The notes under the pieces were generated by a model that searched no databases, had not been told where the DNA came from, and saw only the letters and a list, made by a program, of their open reading frames with translations. From assembly GCA_016718845.1 (NCBI GenBank), contig JADKCK010000032.1:1-64000 (forward strand): 64,000 bases of DNA. The letters are read 5' to 3'. Positions 9,051 through 17,267 of this stretch are shown in pieces. Both the position numbers and the translations under genes were made by a program. Every line of letters begins with the position of its first letter. Position 1 is the stretch's first letter. This DNA comes from Sphingobacteriales bacterium. GTDB taxonomy: Bacteria; Bacteroidota; Bacteroidia; Chitinophagales; UBA2359.

Positions 9051-10061
9051 TCACTTCAAATCAACGAGCCATTGTAAGGTATCTATGCCATCGGCGTAGT
9101 TCCATAGCGTAGGTTGTTGTGCCTCGCCAAATGGGGTATAGGGGGCATTGCTACCTATTACACATTGTATTTGTTGCTCGTTGGCACTTAGGTAGTCGAG
9201 CAATTGTTGGTTGTTGGCATAATATTGGAAGTGCAAAACAGCAATAGGCGAGCTTACCTGTGGACTATCAATGAGCATCAAAAAATCGCTGGCATAATGA
9301 AATTGTTTGTTGAGCAGATAAATGGAGCGATTATAATCGTAATTATTTTTAAATTTGTGGTGCTGCATGGCATCTGCAAAATACTCTAATTGAAGCAGTA
9401 ATTTAGGAAAATCGTAGTTGGTTGGCACTAATATTTGGGATACATTACGACACCCCAAACCAAAGTATCTAAAAATGTCGTTACCTAATTGTATAATTTC
9501 TGCGTAGGTTTCGTTACCTGTTAATACAGCCACCGAACTGCGGTTGCGGCGTATAATATGGGGGTATTTAGCAAAATAATAATCAAAATACCGCCCCGAG
9601 TTATCGCTACCTGTGGCAATTACAGCATCAAAGCCCTTTAAAACGTCTACTATTTGCACATAGTTTGTAAAATCAGGGCTTAGCTCGCACAGCGTATCAA
9701 TTACCCATTTCATCAACACCGTATCTTTTGACGATAGCTTTATTTGGGCGATATTGCCCGACATAAATACGCACAGCAAATCGTGCAAGCCCACTAAAGG
9801 TATGTTGCCTGCCAATATCAAAGCCACAACTTTTGGTGTTTTGTGGTTAGGTAAATCGGGATACCTATCAACCCATTGTTGCAGAGCATTGGGGTTTAGA
9901 TAATGTTCGGTGGCAGCATCTAAGGCATAATTTATGTCTTGTGGGCTAAACCAACCGTTCTCGGTTTTAGCCCTTGCCATGGCATATTGCAACGATTGCG
10001 GGCGGCTTTTTATGGTTTCGCCCAATTGGGTTAGTAACAATATTCTGTCGGAAATTTGCAT
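9051..10061 (-). CDS. Acyl-CoA reductase, LuxC family
   Basis: A 336-residue NAD(P)H-dependent enzyme that would reduce acyl-CoA (or acyl-protein) to aldehyde. It has the aldehyde dehydrogenase-like fold: 'VVALILAGNIPLVGLHDLL' (residues 78-96), a Rossmann part with 'AVIATGSDNSGRYF' (146-159), and the likely catalytic Cys204 in 'FRYFGLGCRNVSQILVP'. It is shorter than luciferase-operon LuxC (about 480 residues), as is usual for the Bacteroidota version. It is divergently transcribed from the ferredoxin gene through back-to-back -7 boxes, a pairing that suggests a shared electron-transfer or lipid function. Confidence 0.85.
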   Translation of the reverse strand: MQISDRILLLTQLGETIKSRPQSLQYAMARAKTENGWFSPQDINYALDAATEHYLNPNALQQWVDRYPDLPNHKTPKVVALILAGNIPLVGLHDLLCVFMSGNIAQIKLSSKDTVLMKWVIDTLCELSPDFTNYVQIVDVLKGFDAVIATGSDNSGRYFDYYFAKYPHIIRRNRSSVAVLTGNETYAEIIQLGNDIFRYFGLGCRNVSQILVPTNYDFPKLLLQLEYFADAMQHHKFKNNYDYNRSIYLLNKQFHYASDFLMLIDSPQVSSPIAVLHFQYYANNQQLLDYLSANEQQIQCVIGSNAPYTPFGEAQQPTLWNYADGIDTLQWLVDLK

Positions 10062-10170
10062 ATTTGATTAAAGGTATTTGGGGTAAAATTTGGCAGTATA
10101 CAGTATTTTAAGGGTGCTATAAATAAACAATTGTTTGCCAATTTTCGTACAAAAATTGTTTTTTGCGCCG

Positions 10171-10208
10171 CAAAGGTACACATTTATACCGAAAATTGCG
10201 TATTTTTG
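10171..10208. promoter_or_regulatory. Back-to-back divergent promoters
   Basis: TACCTTTG on the minus strand (10171-10178) faces the acyl-CoA reductase. TATTTTTG on the plus strand (10201-10208) faces the ferredoxin gene. The two -7 boxes are 22 bp apart, so their upstream elements overlap and the two promoters should influence each other. Confidence 0.5.
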
Positions 10209-10363
10209 CACCCGAATTGCGGCGTATAACAAATAGGCTATTTTACACACTTTAATTTTGGCTTGTTTATGATACTAGCAAAAGTAATTCATCTAACATA
10301 AAAAATGCTGCCATTTTTAATGGTTGCTTATACATTTACTAACAAAAAACAAAACATACAGAT

Positions 10364-10711
10364 ATGGCAATCATGATTACCGATGACTGCATCAACTGCG
10401 GAGCCTGCGAACCCGAATGCCCAAATAACGCCATTTACGAAGGCGGCGTAGAATGGGCATTTATAGATGGCACAGCAGTAAAGGGTAAAGTAGCCCTTTT
10501 AGACGGCACCGAAGTAGACGCAAATGAAAAATTTGCCCCCGTAGAAGAAGATTACTATTACATAACCCCCGAAAAATGCACCGAGTGTATGGGTTTTCAC
10601 GAAGAGCCACAATGTGCTGCCGTATGCCCCGTTGATGCCTGCGTACCCGACCCCGACCGCCGCGAAAGCAAAGAAGTTTTATTAGGCAAAAAAGCGAAAA
10701 TGCACCTATAG
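10364..10711 (+). CDS. 4Fe-4S dicluster ferredoxin
   Basis: A 115-residue soluble electron carrier. Cluster 1 ligands are Cys9, 12, 15 and 19 (CxxCxxCxxxCP). Cluster 2 ligands are Cys72, 75, 84 and 88, in the CxxC-x8-CxxxCP form of YfhL/Allochromatium-type 2[4Fe-4S] ferredoxins, with an extra Cys93. Residues 27-66 are an insertion between the clusters, acidic in its second half, that is longer than in the short clostridial type. The gene faces away from the acyl-CoA reductase and shares its intergenic region. A compact terminator follows, so it is monocistronic. Confidence 0.92.
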   Translation: MAIMITDDCINCGACEPECPNNAIYEGGVEWAFIDGTAVKGKVALLDGTEVDANEKFAPVEEDYYYITPEKCTECMGFHEEPQCAAVCPVDACVPDPDRRESKEVLLGKKAKMHL

Positions 10712-10743
10712 ACGCTAATTACAGCCCTTATGTTATCAATAAT

Positions 10744-10783
10744 AAAAATGCCAGCCTTAGATACCTAAAGGTTGGCATTTTTT
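10744..10783 (+). terminator. Terminator of the ferredoxin gene
   Basis: AAAAATGCCAgCCTT pairs with AAGGtTGGCATTTTT and ends in a T-tract, 30 bp after the stop. Confidence 0.85.
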
Positions 10784-10873
10784 GCATTGTACAATAATTT
10801 AATGGATTAACCGTTTAGCATTTGAGTAAGTATTTAGCTACTTATTGCCTTTTTTACACAAAATTGTGGGTAT

Positions 10874-10907
10874 TTAGCAAAAACTTGACAAGTTTTTGCT
10901 AATTTTG
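10874..10907 (+). promoter_or_regulatory. Palindromic operator overlapping a -7 box
   Basis: A perfect 14-bp inverted repeat with a single central base: TTAGCAAAAACTTG at 10874-10887, mirrored at 10889-10902. It runs into the -7 box TAATTTTG at 10900-10907. A repressor bound here would block the promoter of exbB, which starts 82 bp downstream. The palindrome has no T-tract and sits at the promoter, so it is unlikely to be a terminator. Confidence 0.6.
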
Positions 10908-10988
10908 CGCATTGAAATAGGCGCTATATATTCAGTCAAGCACTTATTACCGTATTTTTTTACAATTATCATTCAAAACCAATAAAAT

Positions 10989-11663
10989 ATGCTGTTTCTT
11001 TTGCAAGCCGATACCTTAAATGTTCCGGTAACTAGTGCCGGCGAAGGTCTTTCGCTGTTTTCGTTAATCATGAAAGGCGGATGGGTAATGATCCCTATTT
11101 TCATACTGTCGTTTATTGCTGTGTACATTTTTATCGAGCGATTGTTGTACATTATCAACAACAGTAAAATTGACACGACAATGGTCAATAGCTTCAAAAA
11201 CTCTTTGAGCAATGCCGATATTAACAACGCCCGTGCATCGCTTCGTACCGCCGATAGTGTTTATTCGCGTATTTTTCAGCAAGCCATGAACCGCTTAGGA
11301 CGACCAACACGCGATATTGAAAGCCAAATAGAAACCGCTGCAAGCATAGAGATTAATCACATGAGCAAAAACCTAAACTATTTGGGTATTGTAGCAGGTA
11401 TTGCTCCCATGTTAGGCTTTATTGGTACTATCTCGGGTATTATTCGTATTTTTTACAATATATCACAAACGGATAATATTAGTATTGGTGTTATATCGGG
11501 TGGTTTATACGAAAAAATGATTACCTCAGCCTCGGGTTTAATTGTAGGTGTGTTTGCCTACACCGCTTACCACATACTTAGCGGTATGATTGACCGCTTT
11601 GCCGCTCGCCTCGAACGCGAAGCTTTTGATTTTATGAACATCATCCAACAACCAGCTAAATAA
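10989..11663 (+). CDS. MotA/TolQ/ExbB proton channel family protein
   Basis: A 224-residue inner-membrane stator subunit. Three hydrophobic segments are visible: residues about 28-55 ('GGWVMIPIFILSFIAVYIFIERLLY'), about 130-155 ('LGIVAGIAPMLGFIGTISGII', the conserved proton-channel helix) and about 170-195 ('MITSASGLIVGVFAYTAYHIL'). It energises TonB or Tol complexes with the ExbD/TolR partner encoded 81 bp downstream. The codon I use is TTG or ATG: an ATG at 10989 gives MLFLLQADTLNVPVTS. The operator-like palindrome just upstream suggests regulation, and iron or nutrient control would fit TonB energisation (inference). Confidence 0.88.
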   Translation: MLFLLQADTLNVPVTSAGEGLSLFSLIMKGGWVMIPIFILSFIAVYIFIERLLYIINNSKIDTTMVNSFKNSLSNADINNARASLRTADSVYSRIFQQAMNRLGRPTRDIESQIETAASIEINHMSKNLNYLGIVAGIAPMLGFIGTISGIIRIFYNISQTDNISIGVISGGLYEKMITSASGLIVGVFAYTAYHILSGMIDRFAARLEREAFDFMNIIQQPAK

Positions 11664-11744
11664 TTGTAAATTGTAAGTTGTAAATTATTTGCACATAACA
11701 TTAATTCACAATCAATTACAATTTATCGTTTACCATATTATTAT

Positions 11745-12143
11745 ATGAAACTAACACGCCGCCCCAAATTTGAGGCAGAGGTAGCCACCTCGTCGCTCAA
11801 CGATATCATGTTTTTTTTATTGCTTTTTTTCTTAATTGTTGCCACATTTGCCAACCCAAATGTGATAAAGTTGATGTTGCCCAAAGCCCAATCGAGCCAA
11901 ACGGTTAGCAAAAAACAAGTTAGTTTGTCGGTAACAGCCGATAAAAAATACTACATAGATAAAAAAGCAGTCGAATTTAGCAATCTCGAAGCCGAACTGT
12001 CGGCACGTCAGCAACAAATACCCGATTTAACTATTGTGCTGCGCACCGATGCCTCGCTTACCATACAAGATTTGGTTGATGTATTGCAATTAGGCAACAA
12101 ACTAAAAGTAAAAATGATTTTAGCCACCGATAAAGGCGTTTAA
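11745..12143 (+). CDS. ExbD/TolR family biopolymer transporter
   Basis: A 132-residue protein with a short basic cytoplasmic N-terminus, one membrane helix at residues about 20-38 ('DIMFFLLLFFLIVATF', with the proton-accepting Asp20) and a periplasmic domain. The domain has the ExbD pattern 'VSLSVTADKKYYIDKKAV' and 'LTIVLRTDASLTIQDLVDVL'. It pairs with the ExbB-like protein upstream to use proton-motive force. No TonB gene is adjacent. The 81-bp spacer between the two genes is one of the window's AT-rich 'ttgtaaatt' spacers. Confidence 0.9.
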   Translation: MKLTRRPKFEAEVATSSLNDIMFFLLLFFLIVATFANPNVIKLMLPKAQSSQTVSKKQVSLSVTADKKYYIDKKAVEFSNLEAELSARQQQIPDLTIVLRTDASLTIQDLVDVLQLGNKLKVKMILATDKGV

Positions 12144-12169
12144 TCTTTTTTTTAACTATAATATTTGTG

Positions 12170-12177
12170 TAACTTTG
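12170..12177 (+). promoter_or_regulatory. -7-like box (TAACTTTG) at the Rpn nuclease start
   Basis: TAACTTTG overlaps the TTG used as start of the Rpn-like gene. If it is a true promoter the message would begin inside the frame; if not, transcription may continue from exbD 31 bp upstream. Confidence 0.3.
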
Positions 12178-13221
12178 CCTAAAAAAACCACTTCATATCC
12201 CTATCAACTAGTTCCGTTTACATCCGATTATGGGTTTAAGGTGACATTTGGTCACGACGGACTTTTTACTCGCAAAGCCATTCAACTGCTCATCAAATCG
12301 GACGTACCCATTAGTAAACTGGTCGTTCAGCGAAGTGAGTTTTCGGGCTTTACCATGAGCGAGCGCACAGGCATTTACGATGTCATTTTTAAGGACGAAC
12401 AAAAACGCATTTTTATCATAGAAATGCAGGTAGATAACTACGAATACCTAATTGAGCGTTTGTTATATTATACTTTTCACATGTACTGCTCCAATGTTCA
12501 TAAAGGTGAAGAGGGTTTTGCAAATTTACAACCCATATACTGCATTTGCATTATAGAAGGTAACATTAGCAATTTCAAAGGATACTACCAAAAAATTACT
12601 CTGCAAAATGAAACAGGTTTATTGTTTAGCTCTTTAATCGAATTTGATTTTATAGAGTTAGGTAAATTCCCTTTCAAAAAACACGAATTTAATAAAATAA
12701 CTACCGAAATAGACCAACTACTATATACTATGAAATATGCACACAAAATAAAAGCGAAAAAAACAGAAGAAACGCCAAGTTTTTGGCAAAAAGATTGGCT
12801 AAACGAAGCATTGCAAAAATTAGACCTTAGCCAAATGGATCCGGAAGAACGAGCCATATTGGATATGGAATTGCTGCGCCAAAAAATAACCGCCTATAAC
12901 CGAAAAAAAGAAATAGCTGCTATTGAACTAAAAGCACAAACCGAAGCGCAAAAAACCATCGAAACCGAAACGTTAAAAGTTCAAACCGAAGCTCAAAAAA
13001 CCATCGAAACCGAAACGTTAAAAGTTCAAACCGAAGCTCAAAAAACCATCGAAACCGAAACGTTAAAAGTTCAAACCGAAGCTCAAAAAACCATCGAAAC
13101 CGAAAAAGAACGAGCGATTATTGCCGCACACCAAAATGGTTTGGCAGTAGATTTAATTGCTCGAATATTGCAAACAACCGCCAAACACGTAACAGAAATA
13201 ATTGAGGCATACAACAAATAA
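12175..13221 (+). CDS. Rpn/PD-(D/E)XK nuclease family (putative transposase-like)
   Basis: A 348-residue protein of the Rpn family (recombination-promoting nucleases, also annotated PDDEXK transposase). The N-terminal signature is 'FTSDYGFKVTFG' (residues 15-26). Nuclease motifs are 'GIYDVIF' (Asp69) and 'FIIEMQ' (Glu-x-Gln, residues about 80-85). After residue about 240 comes a coiled-coil tail with 15-residue repeats (ELKAQTEAQKTIETE type, 3-4 copies, 45 bp each in DNA). A helical 'GLAVDLIARILQTT..HVTEIIEAY' C-terminus follows. The TTG start is the only early initiator, since the first in-frame ATG would remove the family signature. Its 3' half is duplicated immediately downstream. Confidence 0.82.
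   Translation: MPKKTTSYPYQLVPFTSDYGFKVTFGHDGLFTRKAIQLLIKSDVPISKLVVQRSEFSGFTMSERTGIYDVIFKDEQKRIFIIEMQVDNYEYLIERLLYYTFHMYCSNVHKGEEGFANLQPIYCICIIEGNISNFKGYYQKITLQNETGLLFSSLIEFDFIELGKFPFKKHEFNKITTEIDQLLYTMKYAHKIKAKKTEETPSFWQKDWLNEALQKLDLSQMDPEERAILDMELLRQKITAYNRKKEIAAIELKAQTEAQKTIETETLKVQTEAQKTIETETLKVQTEAQKTIETETLKVQTEAQKTIETEKERAIIAAHQNGLAVDLIARILQTTAKHVTEIIEAYNK
12950..13110 (+). repeat. 45-bp tandem repeats in the Rpn coiled-coil tail
   Basis: About three and a half near-identical 45-bp units encode TLKVQTEAQKTIETE. The next, duplicated gene fragment has a different number and spacing of the same units, which indicates slippage or unequal exchange. Confidence 0.75.
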
Positions 13222-13244
13222 AACTACCAGTACATTTTGCTCAA

Positions 13245-13691
13245 ATGAAATATGCACACAAAATAAAAGCGAAAAAAACAGAAGAAACGCCAAGTTTTTG
13301 GCAAAAAGATTGGCTAAACGAAGCTCTAAAAAAATTAGACCTTAGCCAAATGGATCCGGAAGAACGAGCCATATTGGATATGGAGCTACTGCGCCAAAAA
13401 ATAACCGCCTATAACCGAAAAAAAGAAATAGCTGCTATTGAACTAAAAGCTCAAAACGAAGCTCAAATCAAAGCTCAAAAAACCATCGAAACCGAAAAAC
13501 TAAAAGCTCAAACCGAAGCTCAAAAAACCATCGAAACTGAAAAATTAAAAGCTCAAAAAACCATCGAAACCGAAAAAGAACGAGCTATCGTTGTTGCATA
13601 CGAAAAAGGTTTGGCGATAGATTTAATTGCCCAAATATTGCAAACAACCACCAAACACGTAACAGAAGTAATTGAAGCATACAACAAATAA
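13245..13691 (+). pseudogene. Duplicated C-terminal fragment of the Rpn nuclease gene
   Basis: A 148-codon frame starting at the ATG for MKYAHKIKAKKTEETPSF. It repeats residues 186-348 of the preceding gene at very high identity, with a different repeat count in the coiled coil (KAQTEAQKTIETEKL). It lacks the whole nuclease domain. The intervening 23 bp give no sign of a promoter. It could still be translated as a stand-alone coiled-coil protein, but a leftover of tandem duplication is simpler. Confidence 0.75.
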
Positions 13692-13794
13692 AATCGAATA
13701 AAAAAACTATGTGACAAGTTCAAAAATTGGGCATAGTTTTTGACTTACTACGTTTATCTCTTTCATTTATCCACCCAAAATAAAAATTTACCAA

Positions 13795-14364
13795 ATGATA
13801 AACACTGCCACCGAAACCTTTGTACAACAAACAGGTATAGAAGGACTTGTGGTAATTAACCCACGTGTTTTTGGTGATCAACGCGGCTATTTTTACGAAA
13901 GCTACAACCAACAACAATTTGAAAAACATGGCTTGTATTATAATTTTGTGCAAGACAATCAGGCTTTTTCTACTTATGGCGTATTGCGAGGACTACATTT
14001 TCAAACACAGCCTTACTCGCAAACCAAACTGGTGAGGGTAGTACTTGGCGAAGTTTTAGACGTAGTTGTCGACCTTCGGCATCAATCAAAAACTTATGGA
14101 CAGTCGTATAGCATTATATTGTCTGCCGATAACCACAAACAACTACTAGTGCCGCAAGGCTTTGCACATGGCTATGTGGTATTAAGCCAAGAAGCATTAT
14201 TTGTTTATAAATGTGATAATTATTATGCCCCCAAAAACGACTCAGGCATTTTGTACAACGACCCGCAACTGGCTATAGATTGGATGATACCCGAATCGGA
14301 TATGATTGTGTCAGAAAAAGACCAAATACAACCATTATTTGACCCTAAAAAAATAATTTTCTAA
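13795..14364 (+). CDS. rfbC: dTDP-4-dehydrorhamnose 3,5-epimerase
   Basis: A 189-residue cupin enzyme of dTDP-L-rhamnose synthesis that epimerises C3 and C5 of dTDP-4-keto-6-deoxyglucose. Visible signatures are 'FGDQRGYFYESYN', 'VQDNQAFSTYGVLRGLHFQ' with catalytic His68, 'VVLGEVLDVVVDLR' and 'LVPQGFAHGYVVLS'. Length matches the family. The next gene, rfbD, does the following step, so the pair supplies dTDP-rhamnose for surface polysaccharide. rfbA and rfbB are not in the window. Confidence 0.95.
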   Translation: MINTATETFVQQTGIEGLVVINPRVFGDQRGYFYESYNQQQFEKHGLYYNFVQDNQAFSTYGVLRGLHFQTQPYSQTKLVRVVLGEVLDVVVDLRHQSKTYGQSYSIILSADNHKQLLVPQGFAHGYVVLSQEALFVYKCDNYYAPKNDSGILYNDPQLAIDWMIPESDMIVSEKDQIQPLFDPKKIIF

Positions 14365-14370
14365 ACGATA

Positions 14371-14400
14371 CGCCCCGAGCTGTAAGGTTCGGGGCATATT
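14371..14400 (+). terminator. Hairpin between rfbC and rfbD
   Basis: GCCCCGAG pairs with TTCGGGGC around an 8-nt loop just after the rfbC stop. The T-tract is weak (ATATTTGT), so it may attenuate rather than stop transcription. Confidence 0.5.
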
Positions 14401-14419
14401 TGTACGCAAAACTGCAATC

Positions 14420-15295
14420 ATGGAACAAATACTTGTTACAGGAGCTAATGGGCAATTAGGCAGCGAGTTGCGCCTACTATCAGCTCAGTATAAACACATT
14501 GGTTGGCATTTTGTTGGTCATTCCGATTTGGATATTACCAACAGCAATGCCTTAGCTCGTTTTTTTGAGCAGCACCCCATTACTACCCTTATCAACTGCG
14601 CCGCCTACACTGCCGTAGATAAAGCCGAAACCAATTACGACCAAGCTTATGCCATAAATGCCACAGCAGTAGGCAATTTGGCTCAATTATGCCATATCCA
14701 CAAGGCTCAGTTTATTCATATCTCAACCGATTTTGTGTTTGATGGCACACAAAACACACCTTATCATCCGCACCAAACTGTTAACCCAATAGGTGTATAT
14801 GCACAAACAAAATATGCAGGCGAGCAGTTGGCAATGCAACACAACCCAAACAGCTTGATTATACGCACAGCTTGGGTATACTCGGCGTTTGGCAACAATT
14901 TTCCTAAAACAATGTTGCGTCTTTTTGCACAGCAACCCAATTTAAATATTGTATACGACCAAATTGGCTGCCCAACCTACGCCGCCGATATTGCCTCGGC
15001 TTTGTTGCATATTATTATCCACCAAAAAGAAAAAGCTGCACAAGGTGGCATTTTTCATTACGTAAATGCAGGTGTGGCAAGTTGGTACGATTTAGCAATG
15101 GCAGTGCGCCAACTAAGTGGTAGCAACTGTATCTTAAATGCCATCGAATCGCACCAATATCCAACACCCGCCAAACGACCACATTATAGTGTGCTGGCAA
15201 CCAACGAAATACGGGCTACCTTTGGCGTACAAACACCCTATTGGCACGATGCTCTGGCACGTTGGTGGACTGCAATAAACCTCAATAAATCTTAA
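14420..15295 (+). CDS. rfbD: dTDP-4-dehydrorhamnose reductase
   Basis: A 291-residue short-chain dehydrogenase/reductase that makes dTDP-L-rhamnose with NAD(P)H. The nucleotide-binding motif is 'ILVTGANGQLGSEL' (residues 4-17). 'INCAAYTAVDKAE' and 'ISTDFVFDGTQNTPY' are characteristic of RfbD, and the catalytic Tyr-x3-Lys is in 'GVYAQTKYAGEQ'. The C-terminal part carries 'RPHYSVLATNEIRATFG'. It follows rfbC by 55 bp and is coordinated with it. Confidence 0.95.
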   Translation: MEQILVTGANGQLGSELRLLSAQYKHIGWHFVGHSDLDITNSNALARFFEQHPITTLINCAAYTAVDKAETNYDQAYAINATAVGNLAQLCHIHKAQFIHISTDFVFDGTQNTPYHPHQTVNPIGVYAQTKYAGEQLAMQHNPNSLIIRTAWVYSAFGNNFPKTMLRLFAQQPNLNIVYDQIGCPTYAADIASALLHIIIHQKEKAAQGGIFHYVNAGVASWYDLAMAVRQLSGSNCILNAIESHQYPTPAKRPHYSVLATNEIRATFGVQTPYWHDALARWWTAINLNKS

Positions 15296-15316
15296 CAAAT
15301 GGTTTTAACCTAAATT

Positions 15317-15520
15317 TTATTTACCATCTACTATTTTTTCAACCAAATCATCAATTGTTTTTACAACAGTTATTTTTTGAGTAAATGGTATAAAATGATC
15401 CCAGTTGGGATAGCGCAATATGGTTAATGGCTGGGCATTAGTTAACATTTGTTGAGCAAAACAAATCCACCTCCAATATCCTAAAATCTCATTTTTTTGC
15501 TGTACCTTTGCACCTAACAA
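15317..15520 (-). CDS. Doubtful small ORF
   Basis: A 67-codon frame with no recognised family. Its C-terminal part ('LTILRYPNWDHFIPFTQKITVVKTIDDLVEKI') looks like real protein rather than a shadow, and it lies in an otherwise empty gap. However, its 5' end overlaps the promoter of the M28 peptidase gene on the other strand, and no promoter points its way. It could be the remnant of a larger gene. Confidence 0.25.
   Translation of the reverse strand: MLGAKVQQKNEILGYWRWICFAQQMLTNAQPLTILRYPNWDHFIPFTQKITVVKTIDDLVEKIVDGK
15503..15510 (+). promoter_or_regulatory. -7 promoter box (TACCTTTG) of the M28 peptidase gene
   Basis: TACCTTTGC lies 34 bp before the ATG of the secreted peptidase. No clear -33 element is seen. 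Confidence 0.55.
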
Positions 15521-15544
15521 ATCAAAAAATACTGTTTATCATCT

Positions 15545-17137
15545 ATGAAACACCTTATCCTTGCACTATTGCTACTCAGTAGTTTAAACTACACCCATGC
15601 TCAACCGCAACGCAAAGCTCCCTTGCCCAAAGACGAAATAGCTATGCAATATGCCGAAACTATTACCACCGACGACCTAAGCCAACACCTAAACCAATTG
15701 GCAGGTAAAGAGTTTATGGGGCGCGGCAACGGACAAGACGGACTAACCAAAGCCGCCCAATACATTGCTAAATACTTCGAGCAGTTTGGATTAACACCTA
15801 TGGGCGACGAAAAAAGCTATTTTCAGAATGTGCCGCTTTTGACAACCGAAAAAATGGACGCTCAAATAGCCATCAACAATACCAATTACGAGTTTCTGAA
15901 AGATTACTACTGCTTTAACCGCTCGACCACCAACATGACCGAGCAACTAACCGAAGTGCTTTTTTTAGGCTATGGCATAGATGACCCCACCTATAACGAC
16001 TATAAAAACATAGACGTAAAAGGTAAAACCATTATAGTATTACAGGGCGAACCCATGATGCCCGACTCAAGCTATATCCTTACCAAAAGCAAAACTGCAT
16101 CGGTTTGGACAACCGACTGGCGCAAAAAAACCGAAGTAGCCAAATCGAAAGGGGTAAAAAATATGCTGGTTATCACCCCCGACATTGCCGCAAAAGTAAC
16201 CCAATACAAAAGCTATATCTTGGGCGAAGGTATGATGCAATTAGCCGCCGATGTAAACAACACTAATCCAACCGAAAAAATAACCAACACCTTTTACATA
16301 AACCCCACAATGGCAAAGCAATTGTTGGGCAAAAACTACAAAAAGCTAACCGCCAGCGTACAAAAAGGTAAACCCAAATCTAAAATAATACCTACTAACT
16401 TACGTCTGCAAGTAAAAAAAGCCACCAAAGAGCTAAATGTAGCAAACATTTTGGGCTATATAGAAGGCACCGATTTGAAAGACGAACTAATTATACTAAC
16501 TGCCCACTACGACCACCTTGGCTTTGACCACGGCGAAGTGTATTATGGAGCCGACGACGATGGCTCGGGAACAGTAGCACTGCTCGAAATGGCACAAGCT
16601 TTTGCACAAGCCAAAGCCGAAGGCAATGGTCCGCGACGCAGTATTTTGATTATGCCCGTTGCTGGCGAAGAAAAAGGCTTACTTGGCTCGCGCTATTACA
16701 CCGACATAGCACCCGTTTTTCCGCTAAAAAATACCGTTGCCGACCTAAACACCGATATGATTGGACGCATTGACGACCAACATAAAAACGGCGACTACAT
16801 ATATATTATTGGCGATGATAAACTAAGCAGCGAGCTGCGCCGCATAAACGAGGCAATGAACCTGCGATATAGCCAAATAGATTTAGATTATAGATACAAC
16901 GACGAAAACGACCCCAATCGCTTTTATTATCGCTCGGACCATTACAACTTTGCAAAAAACAATATCCCAGTTATCTTTTACTTTAACGGAACCCACCCCG
17001 ATTACCACAAACCCACCGACACCGTTGATAAAATTGACTTTGGAGCCATGGAAAAACGCACACGCCTAATTTTCCATACCGCCTGGGAACTTGCCAATCG
17101 CCCCGACCGTATCCCTGTCGATTCGCACAAAAAATAG
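15545..17137 (+). CDS. M28 family metallopeptidase with PA domain
   Basis: A 530-residue secreted zinc aminopeptidase-like enzyme. The signal peptide is residues 1-19 (ends YTHAQ). A PA-like insert covers about residues 135-250. The di-zinc site is complete: His321 in 'TAHYDHLG', Asp in 'GADDDGSG' (about 339), Glu-Glu in 'AGEEKGLLGS' (about 376), Asp in 'ADLNTDMIGR' and His in 'NGTHPDYH'. It probably releases N-terminal amino acids from peptides in the periplasm or outside the cell. There is no T9SS sorting domain, so periplasmic or lipid-independent export is likely. Confidence 0.9.
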   Translation: MKHLILALLLLSSLNYTHAQPQRKAPLPKDEIAMQYAETITTDDLSQHLNQLAGKEFMGRGNGQDGLTKAAQYIAKYFEQFGLTPMGDEKSYFQNVPLLTTEKMDAQIAINNTNYEFLKDYYCFNRSTTNMTEQLTEVLFLGYGIDDPTYNDYKNIDVKGKTIIVLQGEPMMPDSSYILTKSKTASVWTTDWRKKTEVAKSKGVKNMLVITPDIAAKVTQYKSYILGEGMMQLAADVNNTNPTEKITNTFYINPTMAKQLLGKNYKKLTASVQKGKPKSKIIPTNLRLQVKKATKELNVANILGYIEGTDLKDELIILTAHYDHLGFDHGEVYYGADDDGSGTVALLEMAQAFAQAKAEGNGPRRSILIMPVAGEEKGLLGSRYYTDIAPVFPLKNTVADLNTDMIGRIDDQHKNGDYIYIIGDDKLSSELRRINEAMNLRYSQIDLDYRYNDENDPNRFYYRSDHYNFAKNNIPVIFYFNGTHPDYHKPTDTVDKIDFGAMEKRTRLIFHTAWELANRPDRIPVDSHKK

Positions 17138-17139
17138 TG

Positions 17140-17235
17140 CCTTGGCTGGCAGGCTGTCGGCTATTGGCTACTGGCTGTCAAGCCACAGCCCATAATTAAT
17201 AATTCATAATTAATAATTAACAATTAACAAACCGC
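17140..17235 (+). repeat. GGCT-rich microsatellite and AT-rich spacer
   Basis: A degenerate run of GGCTnnnGGCT steps (17145-17190) is followed by alternating TAATTAATAATT units up to the flippase frame. A related GGCT/AGCC run lies at 39985-40045. Confidence 0.5.
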
Positions 17236-17267
17236 TTGCTTTTTTAAAAAAACTAAACCCTTATGCA

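Noticed and set aside
10874..10902. Palindrome as a terminator
   Set aside because: It has no T-tract on either strand outside the stem, and it overlaps a -7 box.
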